A stretch of 64,000 nucleotides of DNA from JAHEGP01 sp963792875 (lineage in GTDB: Bacteria > Pseudomonadota > Gammaproteobacteria > Pseudomonadales > JAHEGP01). The stretch spans positions 558,001-622,000 of the forward strand of contig CAWBXV010000002.1 of assembly GCA_963792875.1 (NCBI GenBank). The letters are read 5' to 3'. Shown piece by piece: positions 1 through 10,888 of the stretch (the stretch's first letter is position 1; each line of letters begins with the position of its first letter). A program made the translations under genes and the position numbers. The notes beneath the pieces were generated by a model. It searched no databases and was not told where the DNA came from. It worked only from the letters and a program-made list of their open reading frames with translations.

Positions 1-2083
1 TGACCATGCTCTCATCGGCCAGCAGCGGGTTGATATGCAGTTCCTGCATCTCGGGCAATTCGCAGGTCATCTCGGATACGCGCAGCAGCACCTTGACGAC
101 CTGGTCGACATCCGCCGCCGGTAGATTGCGGAATTTCCGCAGATAACGCGCGGCGCGGGTTTCCTCGATGAGCGCGCGCGCCAGAAAATCGTTCAGGGGC
201 GGCAGCGCGCGGCTGGCGTCGGCGAATATCTCCGCTTCGGTGCCGCCTACGCCGAAACTGATCACGGGACCGAACACCGGGTCGCGATCCACGTGGATCA
301 TGATCTCCCTGGCGTGGGGGCGCACCTGCATGGGCTCGACCGTGACGCCCAGCAGGCGCGCCTCGGGCTTGATCCGCGCCACCTCCTCCATCAACTCGCG
401 GAACGCCGTGCGCACGCGCTGGGGCTCCCCGATGTTGAGCCGCACACCTCCCACATCGGTCTTCATCAGAATATCGGGCGAGTTGATCTTCATGGCCACG
501 GGCAGGCCCAGGCTCTCGGCCGCCACCAGCGCGTCCGCCGCCGAGGTGACGTTGATGCTGGGCGAAATATTGATGCCAAAGGCGCGCAGGACCGCTTTGG
601 CCTCGATATTGCTGAGGCTCTGGCGCCGGTCGGACAGGGCGTGCTCGATGATCATGCGGGCGCCATCGACGTCCGGCCGGTCCTGCGGCGCCAGCGGTCC
701 GGGCGCCTGCAGCAGGGCCTTCTGGTTGTAGCGGTAGCGCGCCAGAAAGCTGAACGCCTCAACGCCCGCCTCGGGGGTGCGGAACTTCGGAATATTGGCC
801 GCGGCCAGCCGCTGCCTCCCCTCCTCGACCAGGTCCCCGCCCAGCCAGCAGGCCAGCACCGGCTTGTGCGACCTGGCGGCCACTTCGACCAGGGCCTCGG
901 CGGCGCCGGTGGCATCGGTCTCGGCCTGCGGCGACAGCATGACCAGCACGCCGTCGACGCCCTCATCGGCCAGCACCGCCTCGGTAGCCGCGCCGTACAC
1001 CGCAGGGCTGGCATCGCGCAGGATGTCCACCGGCACCGAGGGCGACCACTTGGCCGGCATGATTTTCTTGATCTTGGCGACAGTCTCATCGCCGAGCCTG
1101 GCCATGGGCACGTCGAGGTCCTGGGCGCGATCGGCCGCCATCAGACCCAGGCCGCCCCCGTTGGTGACGATGGCCAGCCTGGCACCGTCGACCCGCGAAC
1201 CGGATACCAGCAACCGGGCCGTCGAGAACAGCTCAGTCACGGTGCGCACCCGCACCGCGCCGGCGCGCTTGATGGCCGCATCAAACACGTCGTCCGAGCC
1301 CAGCTTGTTGCCGAAGTGCGACTCGATGGTGCGGGCGGCGCGGCCGCTGCGGCCGGCTTTGAGGACGATTACCGGTTTCAGGCGCGCCGCCACCCGCAGG
1401 CCGCTGTAGAAGCCGCGCGCATTGTGCACACCCTCGATGCACAACATGATGCTTTCGGTCTGAGGGTCCACCGCCAGGTAGTCGAGGACCTCGCCGAAAC
1501 CGACGCCAGCCGTGGCGCCCAGCGAGGCGACGGCCGAGAAGCCGAGGCCCTGCTGCTGAGCCATATCGAGCACCGACGCCACCAGCGACGCCGATTGCGC
1601 CACCAGTGCCGTGCGCCCCCGCCTGACCGGGATCGGCAGGAAGGTCGTGTTGACGCCGCTGCCGGGGCGGATCACCCCCATGCAATTGGGCCCCACCAGC
1701 ACGATGTTGTGGGTGCGGGCGATATCCACGATCTCGCTCTGCCGCCGCACACCGGGCTTGCCCGCCTCGGCAAATCCCGCCGAGACCACCACCGCCGCCT
1801 TGACGCCGACCTCGGCGCACTCCCGCATGACCGGCACGATGGAACTGGCCGGCACGGCGATCACCGCCAGCTCGACCGGATGGTCGATCGCCTTGACCGA
1901 GTCGTAGCAGGGCAGCCCGTCGATCTCCTGATACTTGGTGTTGACCGGATAGATGTCGCCCTCGAAGCCGTTGTTCCTGATATTGCTCAACAGCTTGAGG
2001 CCCATGCTCTGCTCGCGGCTGGAGGCGCCGATAACCGCGATCGACGAGGGCTGGAAGACGCTGCTCAAAAAGTGATGTTTCAT
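1..2083 (-). CDS. ADP-forming acyl-CoA (acetyl-CoA) synthetase family protein, C-terminus beyond window
   Basis: Probably an NDP-forming acyl-CoA ligase, which converts an acyl-CoA, ADP and phosphate to the acid, CoA and ATP, or the reverse. The visible 694 residues contain a CoA-binding Rossmann domain (start AVIGASSRE, residue 16 on), succinyl-CoA-ligase-like domains, and an ATP-grasp domain from about residue 480. The phosphorylatable histidine is seen as His256 in the context ESHFGNKLGSD. Pat/YfiQ-type protein acetyltransferases share this scaffold but, as I recall, lack that histidine, so a catalytically competent ligase is favoured. The ATP-grasp domain is nearly finished at the window edge (HINPLLADES). 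Any extra C-terminal GNAT domain would lie outside, so a Pat-like protein is not excluded. The ATG at 2083 begins MKHHFLSSVF. The gene is divergent from the deacetylase at 2225. Confidence 0.85.
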   Translation of the reverse strand, partial: MKHHFLSSVFQPSSIAVIGASSREQSMGLKLLSNIRNNGFEGDIYPVNTKYQEIDGLPCYDSVKAIDHPVELAVIAVPASSIVPVMRECAEVGVKAAVVVSAGFAEAGKPGVRRQSEIVDIARTHNIVLVGPNCMGVIRPGSGVNTTFLPIPVRRGRTALVAQSASLVASVLDMAQQQGLGFSAVASLGATAGVGFGEVLDYLAVDPQTESIMLCIEGVHNARGFYSGLRVAARLKPVIVLKAGRSGRAARTIESHFGNKLGSDDVFDAAIKRAGAVRVRTVTELFSTARLLVSGSRVDGARLAIVTNGGGLGLMAADRAQDLDVPMARLGDETVAKIKKIMPAKWSPSVPVDILRDASPAVYGAATEAVLADEGVDGVLVMLSPQAETDATGAAEALVEVAARSHKPVLACWLGGDLVEEGRQRLAAANIPKFRTPEAGVEAFSFLARYRYNQKALLQAPGPLAPQDRPDVDGARMIIEHALSDRRQSLSNIEAKAVLRAFGINISPSINVTSAADALVAAESLGLPVAMKINSPDILMKTDVGGVRLNIGEPQRVRTAFRELMEEVARIKPEARLLGVTVEPMQVRPHAREIMIHVDRDPVFGPVISFGVGGTEAEIFADASRALPPLNDFLARALIEETRAARYLRKFRNLPAADVDQVVKVLLRVSEMTCELPEMQELHINPLLADESMV

Positions 2084-2224
2084 AGTCTCTTCAGGTAACG
2101 GGTCAGTGACCGGCCGCTGGCACAGAGAGTCGCCCGCTGGGCGATGCATTTGGTTATACTCGCCGAAAAGGCCGTGCCAGGTCAAAGCATAGCGATCACC
2201 ACCCAGCCCAGCGAGACCACCGCG

Positions 2225-3151
2225 ATGAGCGTCGCCTACATCACCCACTCGGCGTGCCGGCGCCACGACATGGGCGAATATCACCCCGAGCAGCCCGCGC
2301 GCCTGGACGCCATCAACGACCGCCTGATCGCCTCACAGCTGATGCTGTTCCTGCAGCATCACGACGCCCCCAAGGCCACCCGCGAGCAACTGTTGCGGGT
2401 GCACGACCAGCACTACGTCGACCAGGTTTTCGAGTTGTCGCCGGAAGAGGGCCTGGAGTGGCTCGATGGCGATACCGCGATGAACCCCTACACCCTGCGG
2501 GCCGCGCTGCACGCCGCGGGTGCCGCCGTCAAGGCCGTCGATCTGGTGCTGACGGGCAGCAGCAGGACCGCGTTCTGCGCCGTGCGGCCACCGGGCCACC
2601 ACGCCGAGCGCGCGCGCGGCATGGGGTTCTGCTTTTTCAACAACGTCGCGGTGGGCGCTGCCCACGCCCTGGCGGAACATGGCCTGCAGCGCGTCGCCAT
2701 CGTCGACTTCGACGTGCACCACGGCAACGGGACCGAGGACATCTTCAGCGGCAATCCGCAGGTGTTGTGCTGTTCGACCTTTCAGCACCCGTTCTATCCG
2801 TACAGCGGCAGCGACAGCCACGTCAACAATATCATCAACGTGCCGCTGGCGGCGGGCACCGATGGCGCCGCCTTCCGCCAGGCGGTCACCGAACGATGGC
2901 TGCCCGCCCTGCACGAATACGAACCGCAGCTGATCCTGATCTCGGCCGGCTTCGACGCCCACCGCGAGGACGATATGGGGCAGATGAACCTGCTCGAGTT
3001 CGACTACGCGTGGGTCACCAGCCAGCTGGTCGAGGTGGCCAGGCGCCATAGCGCTGGCCGCATCGTCTCCACCCTGGAGGGCGGCTACCACCTGCTGGCG
3101 CTGGCCCGCAGCGTGAATGCCCATATCGAGAGCCTGATGGGCGACGGCTGA
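2225..3151 (+). CDS. Histone deacetylase family protein (zinc-dependent acyl-lysine/acetylpolyamine deacetylase)
   Basis: A 308-residue single-domain arginase/deacetylase-fold enzyme that removes acetyl groups from lysines or polyamines. The visible active site is complete: the charge-relay pair His125-His126 (PPGHHAERA), the zinc ligands Asp163 and His165 (VDFDVHHGNGTEDIF) and Asp244 (ISAGFDAHRED), and the catalytic tyrosine in LEGGYHL (Tyr288). The N-terminus SVAYITHSACRRHDMG matches the class II-like bacterial family, so I use the ATG at 2225; an upstream ATG at 2144 would add 27 residues of non-homologous-looking sequence. A TATACT -10-like hexamer at 2155-2160 could serve it. It is divergent from an acyl-CoA synthetase, a pairing that recalls AcuC-type control of acetyl-CoA synthetases, but that role is inference. 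Confidence 0.9.
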   Translation: MSVAYITHSACRRHDMGEYHPEQPARLDAINDRLIASQLMLFLQHHDAPKATREQLLRVHDQHYVDQVFELSPEEGLEWLDGDTAMNPYTLRAALHAAGAAVKAVDLVLTGSSRTAFCAVRPPGHHAERARGMGFCFFNNVAVGAAHALAEHGLQRVAIVDFDVHHGNGTEDIFSGNPQVLCCSTFQHPFYPYSGSDSHVNNIINVPLAAGTDGAAFRQAVTERWLPALHEYEPQLILISAGFDAHREDDMGQMNLLEFDYAWVTSQLVEVARRHSAGRIVSTLEGGYHLLALARSVNAHIESLMGDG

Positions 3152-3211
3152 GCGCCTGGCCGCCGCCGGTGGCCAGCGGGTGCGGCGCGGACCGGCCAGC
3201 GCCCGCCCCCC

Positions 3212-3243
3212 AACAAAAAGGGGGCGCCCTCGCGGGCGCCCCC
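3212..3243 (-). terminator. Intrinsic terminator of the thrombospondin-repeat gene
   Basis: A perfect 10-bp stem (GGGGGCGCCC at 3220-3229 paired with 3234-3243) closes a TCGC loop. Read on the minus strand it is followed at once by TTTTTGTT. It starts 22 bp past the stop codon at 3266. This is a textbook rho-independent terminator. Confidence 0.9.
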
Positions 3244-3265
3244 TGTGACAGACCGCTGCAGCCGG

Positions 3266-4867
3266 TCAGTGTGAGCGGGACCGGCGCGCCTCGTCGATGA
3301 TGTCGCGGCGCTCGTGCTCGCTGATGCGACCCACCTTCTCGAGGTGCCTGGTGACGTGGGCAAGGCAGGACATATACTGCCCAAAGTTCTTACGGAAGTG
3401 CGTCATGCCCCGCGGTCTCTCGAGCGGGCAGGCCTGGTCGATTGAACAACCCCGCGCGTCCACCACTGACCCTGCATCCGAGCCCGGGCACTTGTCGTCC
3501 TCGCCCAGCACGCCATCGTTGTCGCCGTCCTCGTCGCAGGCGTCGCCCTTGCCGTCAGCATCGCTGTCCTGCTGTCCAGGATTGGCCTGCAGCGGGCAGT
3601 TGTCGGCCGCATCGTCGACGCCATCGCCATCGCCATCCTGAGCGACGACCACGTCACAGGCATCGCCCACGCCGTTGCCGTCGCTGTCCACCTGGTCCGC
3701 ATTGATCACGAACTGGCAGTTGTCCGCATCATCGGGCACGCCATCGTTGTCATCGTCGGCGTCACAGACGTCGCCGGCGCCGTCCTGGTCGGAATCGGCC
3801 TGGTCGCCCTCCACGCTGGCCACCAGCGGGCAATTGTCCAGACCATTGTCGATACCGTCGCCATCGCTATCGCTGTCGCAGACATCGCCGATCAGGTCGC
3901 CGTCGGCATCCTCCTGCGCTGGGTTGGCAACCGTCGTGCAATTGTCAGCCTGGTCCGCGAGGCCGTCGTTGTCATCGTCATCGTCGCAGGCGTCGCCCAG
4001 ATCATCGCCGTCGCTGTCGGTCTGGTCCGGGTCCCAAGCCAGCGGGCAGATATCCGATGCATCGGCCACCCCGTCGCCATCCCTATCGCCGTCACAGGCG
4101 TCACCGAGCCCGTCACCATCCAGGTCGGCCTGGTCCGCATTGGCGACCATGGGGCAGTTATCGCTGCCGTCGTCCACGCCGTCGTTGTCGGCGTCCGTAT
4201 CGCAGGCGTCGCCGATGCCGTCGTCATCGGTATCGAGCTGGTTCTCGTTGGCCGTCAGGGGGCAGTTGTCGTCGATATCCAGAGTGCCGTCAGCGTCCCG
4301 GTCCAGTTCCCTGGCCAGCCAGTGGCCGAGTCCGACACTGCTGGTGCTGGTCACGGCACCCGTCGAGACGCCAGTGGTCGAAAAGCTAACCGTGACCGTA
4401 CACTCTCCGTCGCCAGTCCCCTGACAAGATGATGGGTAGAGGCTGCCGGTAAAGCCGCGGGCATCGCCTTCACCCGAAACCCCGAGGAGCGCCCTCAGTT
4501 GGGTGAGTGCAGGCGCCCAATCACCGTTGCTAACGGACCCACCAATGGTCAAACCAGTTACCGCGCCCGGCGGCTCCGGCAAACCAGAATAATCCTTGAG
4601 GTAATTTGCGATGAGCCCGAGCACCTGGGTGTGCGTGCCATAGCTTTCCGGTCTACCGTTCAATGTGCCGTCCATGGCTGCCTTGGTCGCGGCGCTGGGG
4701 TCCAGCACCCAGCCCAGCCCGGTCGACTGGTCTACCAGATATTGCCTACCAGTATCCGGGTCCGTCCACTGCGGCCAGTTCGGGTCCACCTGACCCAGCG
4801 CCACGCTGGAGGCCTGCAGCGCCAGCAGCAGGCACCCCAGGCGCTGTTCACGATAAGTCTTGATCAT
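3266..4867 (-). CDS. Secreted thrombospondin type 3 repeat (calcium-binding) protein
   Basis: About 533 residues. The start has a signal peptide (RLGCLLLALQASSVALG), followed by a domain of roughly 160 residues of unknown function (YLVDQSTGLGWVLD onward). Then come seven full and one partial thrombospondin type 3 repeats, each with the pattern DxDxDGxxDxxDNCPxxxNxxQ and ending GDACD. The Asp-rich loops bind calcium in known members and the cysteines normally form disulfides. The C-terminal 60 residues (GCSIDQACPLERP onward) are Cys/basic and carry no anchor I can recognise: no PEP-CTERM motif, LPXTG or autotransporter barrel. I use the ATG at 4867, with GGGA seven bases upstream; an ATG at 4873 is nearly equivalent. 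It stands alone with its own terminator. Role is unknown; surface calcium binding or adhesion is inference. Confidence 0.85.
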   Translation of the reverse strand: MIKTYREQRLGCLLLALQASSVALGQVDPNWPQWTDPDTGRQYLVDQSTGLGWVLDPSAATKAAMDGTLNGRPESYGTHTQVLGLIANYLKDYSGLPEPPGAVTGLTIGGSVSNGDWAPALTQLRALLGVSGEGDARGFTGSLYPSSCQGTGDGECTVTVSFSTTGVSTGAVTSTSSVGLGHWLARELDRDADGTLDIDDNCPLTANENQLDTDDDGIGDACDTDADNDGVDDGSDNCPMVANADQADLDGDGLGDACDGDRDGDGVADASDICPLAWDPDQTDSDGDDLGDACDDDDDNDGLADQADNCTTVANPAQEDADGDLIGDVCDSDSDGDGIDNGLDNCPLVASVEGDQADSDQDGAGDVCDADDDNDGVPDDADNCQFVINADQVDSDGNGVGDACDVVVAQDGDGDGVDDAADNCPLQANPGQQDSDADGKGDACDEDGDNDGVLGEDDKCPGSDAGSVVDARGCSIDQACPLERPRGMTHFRKNFGQYMSCLAHVTRHLEKVGRISEHERRDIIDEARRSRSH

Positions 4868-5327
4868 AGTCATTTCCCGCAACAATCCCACAACACGATG
4901 ATTTGATTGCACTTTGCAAAGCGGCCCCGGCACTGCCCGCACCACTTCACGGCCGAACTTCGACGGCCGTCACAGTTCTGGTGATGGCCACAAAGCAAGT
5001 ATAGATAGCGCCAACAGAGCCGCCCGGGTTGACTGTGTGCAGTATTTCACAGCGCTAACCGGCGCCTTTTCCGCAGATCCGGCCGCCCGCGCCGCAGACG
5101 ATGACGCGCAATTGCCCGTCGGCTGCTGCCACAGCCAGCCGATTCGCGTTATTCTTGCAGACGATGCCGGGCATTCAGCGCATCAATGGCGGGCGCTGCT
5201 ACACTGCCGCACCTTTGGGTCCATTGACTCAAGCCGACGGCAGCGCCGCGACAACCGGAGACGGCAGCGGACGGAGCGCCAGGCCCCGCGACCCCAGGAA
5301 TCACCCGACAAGCGACCAGGAGCAATC
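4868..5327. other. Intergenic region between divergent genes
   Basis: This 460-bp spacer must hold the promoters of the minus-strand thrombospondin-repeat gene and the plus-strand acyl-CoA dehydrogenase. A 10-bp palindrome CTTTGCAAAG lies at 4912-4921. I see no convincing paired -35/-10 elements and no gene. Frames entering it from either gene lack conserved-looking sequence. Confidence 0.5.
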
Positions 5328-7112
<1,785 letters not shown>

Positions 7113-7130
7113 CCCTGCGGCCGCCCCCGC

Positions 7131-8525
7131 TCAGCGCGGCAGCAGGTCGCGATAGAGCGGGGGCGCGAAGGCCCTGCCGGTGCACGTTCCCACCGGCAGC
7201 GTGAGGGCGCGGCGGAAGGCGCGATGGTCCGTCTCTACCTCGTCGGCGTAATTGAAGGCGATCTCGCGCACCAGCGCGCAGACGTCCGCGTCGCGGCCGG
7301 CGGTCACTTCGTGCACCCGCTGCGGCAGCATCTTGTTGGCCTGGGCGTGGGCGGTGGCCGTCACCTCGGCCCACTGCTCGGCCATGGCGGTAAAGGCTGA
7401 GCGCGTGGCCAGCACCTCGCCGGGAAACGCCTCTTTCCATGGCGAGCGCTCGCGCACGGAATAAAAACCGTCGTCGAGTTCCATCCACCCCAGGTGCGGG
7501 TCCGTGCGCGCCGTGAGGGCGCGCCCGGCGGTGGCATAGCGCAGCGCATCGTTGCGGCCAAAGGCCCGCCGGTACTCGTCGCTGGCCATCTGATCGAGAA
7601 ACTCGTAGGGCGCCGGCGTGGTCTGCTGCTTGACGTCCAGCAGGCGGAACTCGTCGCGCCGGTCACCGCTGACCAGCACGTAATAGCGCGGCACTCCCAG
7701 CGTACTGGTGCCCGCGGCGAGCCGGCGCGCTACGTCCTCCACGTGAAAGAAGCCCCCCTGCCCGGCCCGGCTGCCCTGCACCGACTTGCGGTAGCCCGCC
7801 ATGGCCCGCTCGATCATGTCGCGCTCGCCGCGTGACGCCTCACCCAGCTTGTCGGGCCGCCCCGCCAGATCGAAGCGGCGCAGGGGGCTGCCGGAGAGCT
7901 TGCGCCTGCTGCCGCCCTTGCCCGCGTGCACCAGCGGCGCCCAGCGGTCCAGCATGCCCTGCCGGCTGTACTGGGCCTCGACCCGGGCGAGGAAGTGGCT
8001 CAAGTCGCCGTAAGTGGACTCCCGCGTAAAGCGCGCCGCCTTGAGAAACGCCCGCTGGCGACAGCCTCGCAGGGTGTGCAGATAGGTCTGCACGAACGCG
8101 TCCACGACCCGCTGCTGCTGCCCGGTGCTCAGATCGTCGTTCTGCCGGGCCAGCAGCACCAGGCTGACGGCCATGCGCCACAGGTCGAACTGGTAGTCAC
8201 TGAACACGGCCTCATCAAAATCGCTCAGGCCGTAGCCGACCTTGCCCTTGGCATCGTGCGTGGAGCCGAACTTGTAGATGTGCAGGTCACCCTGCACCCA
8301 GGTCCGGGTCTGCGCGTTGCCGAACTCATGCTGGCGGGGGTCGGCGGCCAGATCCTGCCAGAACAGGTAATCCGTGCAGCGGAAGAACACCAGCGGGGCC
8401 GATGCCATCTGACAGAATTTTTCGACCCGGACCGGGGCATCGAGCAGGCGGTTGCGCTGCGCGACGGCAGCCACCATGGCCACGGCGCGCTCGTTCAGTG
8501 TGCCGGTATCAAATTCGCTGTCCAC
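7131..8525 (-). CDS. DUF2252 family protein
   Basis: A 464-residue member of DUF2252, a family related in fold to aminoglycoside-phosphotransferase/kinase-like proteins and without an established activity. Recognisable blocks are MASAPLVFFRCTDYLFW, WVQGDLHIYKFG (the GDxHxxNFG-like motif) and SDFDEAVFSDYQFDLWR. These correspond to the nucleotide- and metal-binding segments of the kinase-like fold. The start is GTG at 8525 with GGAGGG about seven bases upstream. It lies between a convergent acyl-CoA dehydrogenase and, 49 bp upstream, the end of the thiolase-like gene on the same strand, so it could be the last gene of that operon. Function is unknown. Confidence 0.85.
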   Translation of the reverse strand: MDSEFDTGTLNERAVAMVAAVAQRNRLLDAPVRVEKFCQMASAPLVFFRCTDYLFWQDLAADPRQHEFGNAQTRTWVQGDLHIYKFGSTHDAKGKVGYGLSDFDEAVFSDYQFDLWRMAVSLVLLARQNDDLSTGQQQRVVDAFVQTYLHTLRGCRQRAFLKAARFTRESTYGDLSHFLARVEAQYSRQGMLDRWAPLVHAGKGGSRRKLSGSPLRRFDLAGRPDKLGEASRGERDMIERAMAGYRKSVQGSRAGQGGFFHVEDVARRLAAGTSTLGVPRYYVLVSGDRRDEFRLLDVKQQTTPAPYEFLDQMASDEYRRAFGRNDALRYATAGRALTARTDPHLGWMELDDGFYSVRERSPWKEAFPGEVLATRSAFTAMAEQWAEVTATAHAQANKMLPQRVHEVTAGRDADVCALVREIAFNYADEVETDHRAFRRALTLPVGTCTGRAFAPPLYRDLLPR

Positions 8526-8574
8526 GCCCTGCCCTCCGCTGATTGCTGCGCCGTGCGCCGCCCACTGGGCTCAA

Positions 8575-10077
8575 CTAGGAGCCGTGGCGGGCGCCCCAAT
8601 GATTGTCCACGATGTCGATCGTCCGCCCGCAGAACTCCTCGCGCTCCATGGCATCGAGCAGCGCCGGGTCGTCCGCGGTGGCCATGGTGCGGGCGCCATC
8701 GGGCAGCGCCACCACCGCCGCCGCGCGCCGACGGCCGCCGTCGTAGAGCACCGTGCAACCCTGGATCACCGCCGTTCCCGTGTAGCGATCCACCACCCGC
8801 GCCGCAGGATAGGCCTGCGCCACCTGAGCGGTCACGTCCGCGCACAGAAAGCGCTCCGCCGGCGCCCGCCGCGACCACACCGCGAAGGACTGCTTGGTCA
8901 GCAGGCCGGACACCGAACTGACCAGTCCGCTGCCGGCCTCTCGACCGCGCAGCAGCTCGGCCATGCGCCCGGTGGCATGAAGCAGATAGTTGTTGAGCGG
9001 GCCGCCGGCGAAGGGCATGCCGCCGGTGACCGTCAGATCGATCCCAGCAGGCAGCCCCAGCTCCGCCGCGTACAGCTCCACGGCGATCGGAAAGCAGCTG
9101 TACAGCTCGACCCAGTCGAGCTCGGCGACGCCGAGCCCGGCGTGCTGCAGCACCGCGCGGCCGGTCAGTTCGGCTCCCGGCAGGCGGTCGAGACGCGGCC
9201 GCTGCAGCAGGCTCAGCATGTGGTTGGACTCGGCGCTGGCGACCGGAAACACCCAGCGCTCGCGGGGCACCCCCAGGGCCCGGGCCCGGGCCGCGCTGCA
9301 GAACAGCAGCGCCGAGGCCTGGTCGACATTCCAGGAGCTGTTGTGCAGCTTGGTATAGGGGAACGCCAGCATGCGGTTGGCGGCCGACGGATTGCGGATC
9401 AGCTCCGGCGCGAGCCGCTCGCGCTTCCAGGCGTGCGGATTGCCGGCGGCGATCTCACTGAAGCGGCTGTACAGCGCGGCCAGGCGATCGCGGTGCTCGT
9501 CCGGGCTCCAGCCCCGTGCGGCCCGGAACGCGCTCTCGATGATCGCATAGTAACCCACCGGCATGTGCCCCAGCGCCCTGACTTCGGCATCCAGATACAG
9601 CTCCGCCTCGGGCTCCAGCACCAGGTCGGGGACGCCGCCATCTTCCGTCTCCGGCGCCGAGCCACCGGCGATCTGCGCCCGCAGCGCCCGGTAGCGCGCC
9701 TCGCCACCGACCACCAGCGCCACCTCGATCTCGCCAGCCGCGATGCGGCTGCAGGCCTGATCGATCAGCGACTGCTGCATGACCCCGATGCGCGCCAGCA
9801 CCGTCCGGGCGCCGGCGGCACCGATGGCCCGGGCGATCATGCGCCCCGGATCGCCATAGGCCCACAGGCCCTGGGGCACCGCGAGCAGCGCCGCCTGCGC
9901 GGGCAGCCCGGGCACGCCGCTGTCCGCGCCGCTGGCCCGCACCGCCTCGATCATGAGCGCGATGGGTTCCAGCGCCTGCGCCGGGTCCTCCAGACGCTGC
10001 TGTGTCAGCCCCACGCCCACCAGCACCGGCGTTTGCGGGTGCAGGGTCTCACTGTCGTCGGCGGTGCGCGCGCTCAT
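8575..10077 (-). CDS. Thiolase-like protein (TLP1-type, acetyl-CoA acetyltransferase family) without the nucleophilic cysteine
   Basis: A 500-residue thiolase-fold protein. The first half follows the thiolase core (SRIAAGEIEVALVVGGEARY). Where thiolases carry the reactive cysteine before an SGLQA-like helix, this protein reads LARIGVMQQSLIDQA, so the nucleophile appears to be glycine. The second half has TGGMPFAGGPLNNYLLHAT in place of the usual C-terminal cysteine loop. The last 90 residues look like the added OB-like domain of mycobacterial thiolase-like protein type 1. Classical thiolysis is therefore doubtful; a CoA-ester binding, aldolase-like or lipid-transfer role is possible. The ATG at 10077 lies 4 bp after the enoyl-CoA hydratase stop, with GGGGGAG as ribosome site, so the two are translationally linked. 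Confidence 0.8.
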   Translation of the reverse strand: MSARTADDSETLHPQTPVLVGVGLTQQRLEDPAQALEPIALMIEAVRASGADSGVPGLPAQAALLAVPQGLWAYGDPGRMIARAIGAAGARTVLARIGVMQQSLIDQACSRIAAGEIEVALVVGGEARYRALRAQIAGGSAPETEDGGVPDLVLEPEAELYLDAEVRALGHMPVGYYAIIESAFRAARGWSPDEHRDRLAALYSRFSEIAAGNPHAWKRERLAPELIRNPSAANRMLAFPYTKLHNSSWNVDQASALLFCSAARARALGVPRERWVFPVASAESNHMLSLLQRPRLDRLPGAELTGRAVLQHAGLGVAELDWVELYSCFPIAVELYAAELGLPAGIDLTVTGGMPFAGGPLNNYLLHATGRMAELLRGREAGSGLVSSVSGLLTKQSFAVWSRRAPAERFLCADVTAQVAQAYPAARVVDRYTGTAVIQGCTVLYDGGRRRAAAVVALPDGARTMATADDPALLDAMEREEFCGRTIDIVDNHWGARHGS

Positions 10078-10081
10078 GGCG

Positions 10082-10888
10082 TCACTCCCCCGAAAAGCGC
10101 GGCTCGCGCTTCTCTTTGAAGGCGCGAGGGCCTTCCCTGGCGTCCCGGCTCATCATCACGGCGGCCGACTGCTCCATCTCCAGCCTGAAGGCGTCCGGCC
10201 ACGGCATGACGTGCGACTCATGCGCGGTCCGCTTGATGCTCTGCAGCGCCAGCGGCGCGTTGGCGGCGATCAACGCGGCCACTTGCTCGGCCCGCGACAG
10301 CAGCTCAGAGGCGCTGCAGACTTCGCTGATCAAGCCCATGGCCAGCGCCTCGGCGGCGCCTACCGGCTGACCGGTGAGCAGCAGTTTCATGGCATGGGCA
10401 TAGGGAATCTGCCGGGCCAGGCGCACCATGGTGCCGGCGCCCGGCACCAGGCCGACGCGCGGTTCGGGCACGCCGAACTGGGCGTGATCGGCGGCGATGC
10501 GGACGTCGGTGGCCAGAGTGATCTCGAAGCCGCCGCCCAGCGCGCGGCCGTTGATGGCGGCGATCACGGGCTTGTAAAGCGGCCGATCCTTGAGCATCAC
10601 CCGGTCCACGATCTGCGGGTCTGCGACGAGCTGCCGCTCGATGTCGCTGGCCGGCTGCCTGACCCCGGTCCACAACGGTATGACCTCACCCAGATCGCCG
10701 CCACAACAGAAGTCCGCTGCGCCGCTCGCGGTCAACACCGCCACGCGCACCTCGGCATCGTCACGCACCGCCTGCCAGGCATCCCTGAGCAGCACGAAGG
10801 CCTCGGCGTTCAGTGTGTTCTTCTCGGCCGGGCGATTGAGGGTGATCCAGGCCACGTGGCCGCGCTTTTCATAGAGGACTGCCGGCAT
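10082..10888 (-). CDS. Enoyl-CoA hydratase/isomerase (crotonase) family protein
   Basis: A 268-residue crotonase-fold enzyme, expected to hydrate trans-2-enoyl-CoA. Both catalytic glutamates are present at the canonical 20-residue spacing: Glu122 in GGGFEITLA and Glu142 in GVPEPRVGL. The oxyanion-hole segment INGRALGGG is intact. The ATG at 10888 has a strong AAGGAG six bases upstream, which excludes a longer upstream reading. It is the first gene of a two-gene unit with the thiolase-like protein. With both glutamates kept, hydratase activity is likely; chain-length or substrate class cannot be read. Confidence 0.87.
   Translation of the reverse strand: MPAVLYEKRGHVAWITLNRPAEKNTLNAEAFVLLRDAWQAVRDDAEVRVAVLTASGAADFCCGGDLGEVIPLWTGVRQPASDIERQLVADPQIVDRVMLKDRPLYKPVIAAINGRALGGGFEITLATDVRIAADHAQFGVPEPRVGLVPGAGTMVRLARQIPYAHAMKLLLTGQPVGAAEALAMGLISEVCSASELLSRAEQVAALIAANAPLALQSIKRTAHESHVMPWPDAFRLEMEQSAAVMMSRDAREGPRAFKEKREPRFSGE

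Noticed and set aside
293..2098. Long open frame (about 600 codons) on the plus strand opposite the acyl-CoA synthetase
   Set aside because: His/Arg/Gly/Asp-rich composition typical of antisense frames in high-GC DNA; the opposite strand encodes a clear family with its active-site motif.
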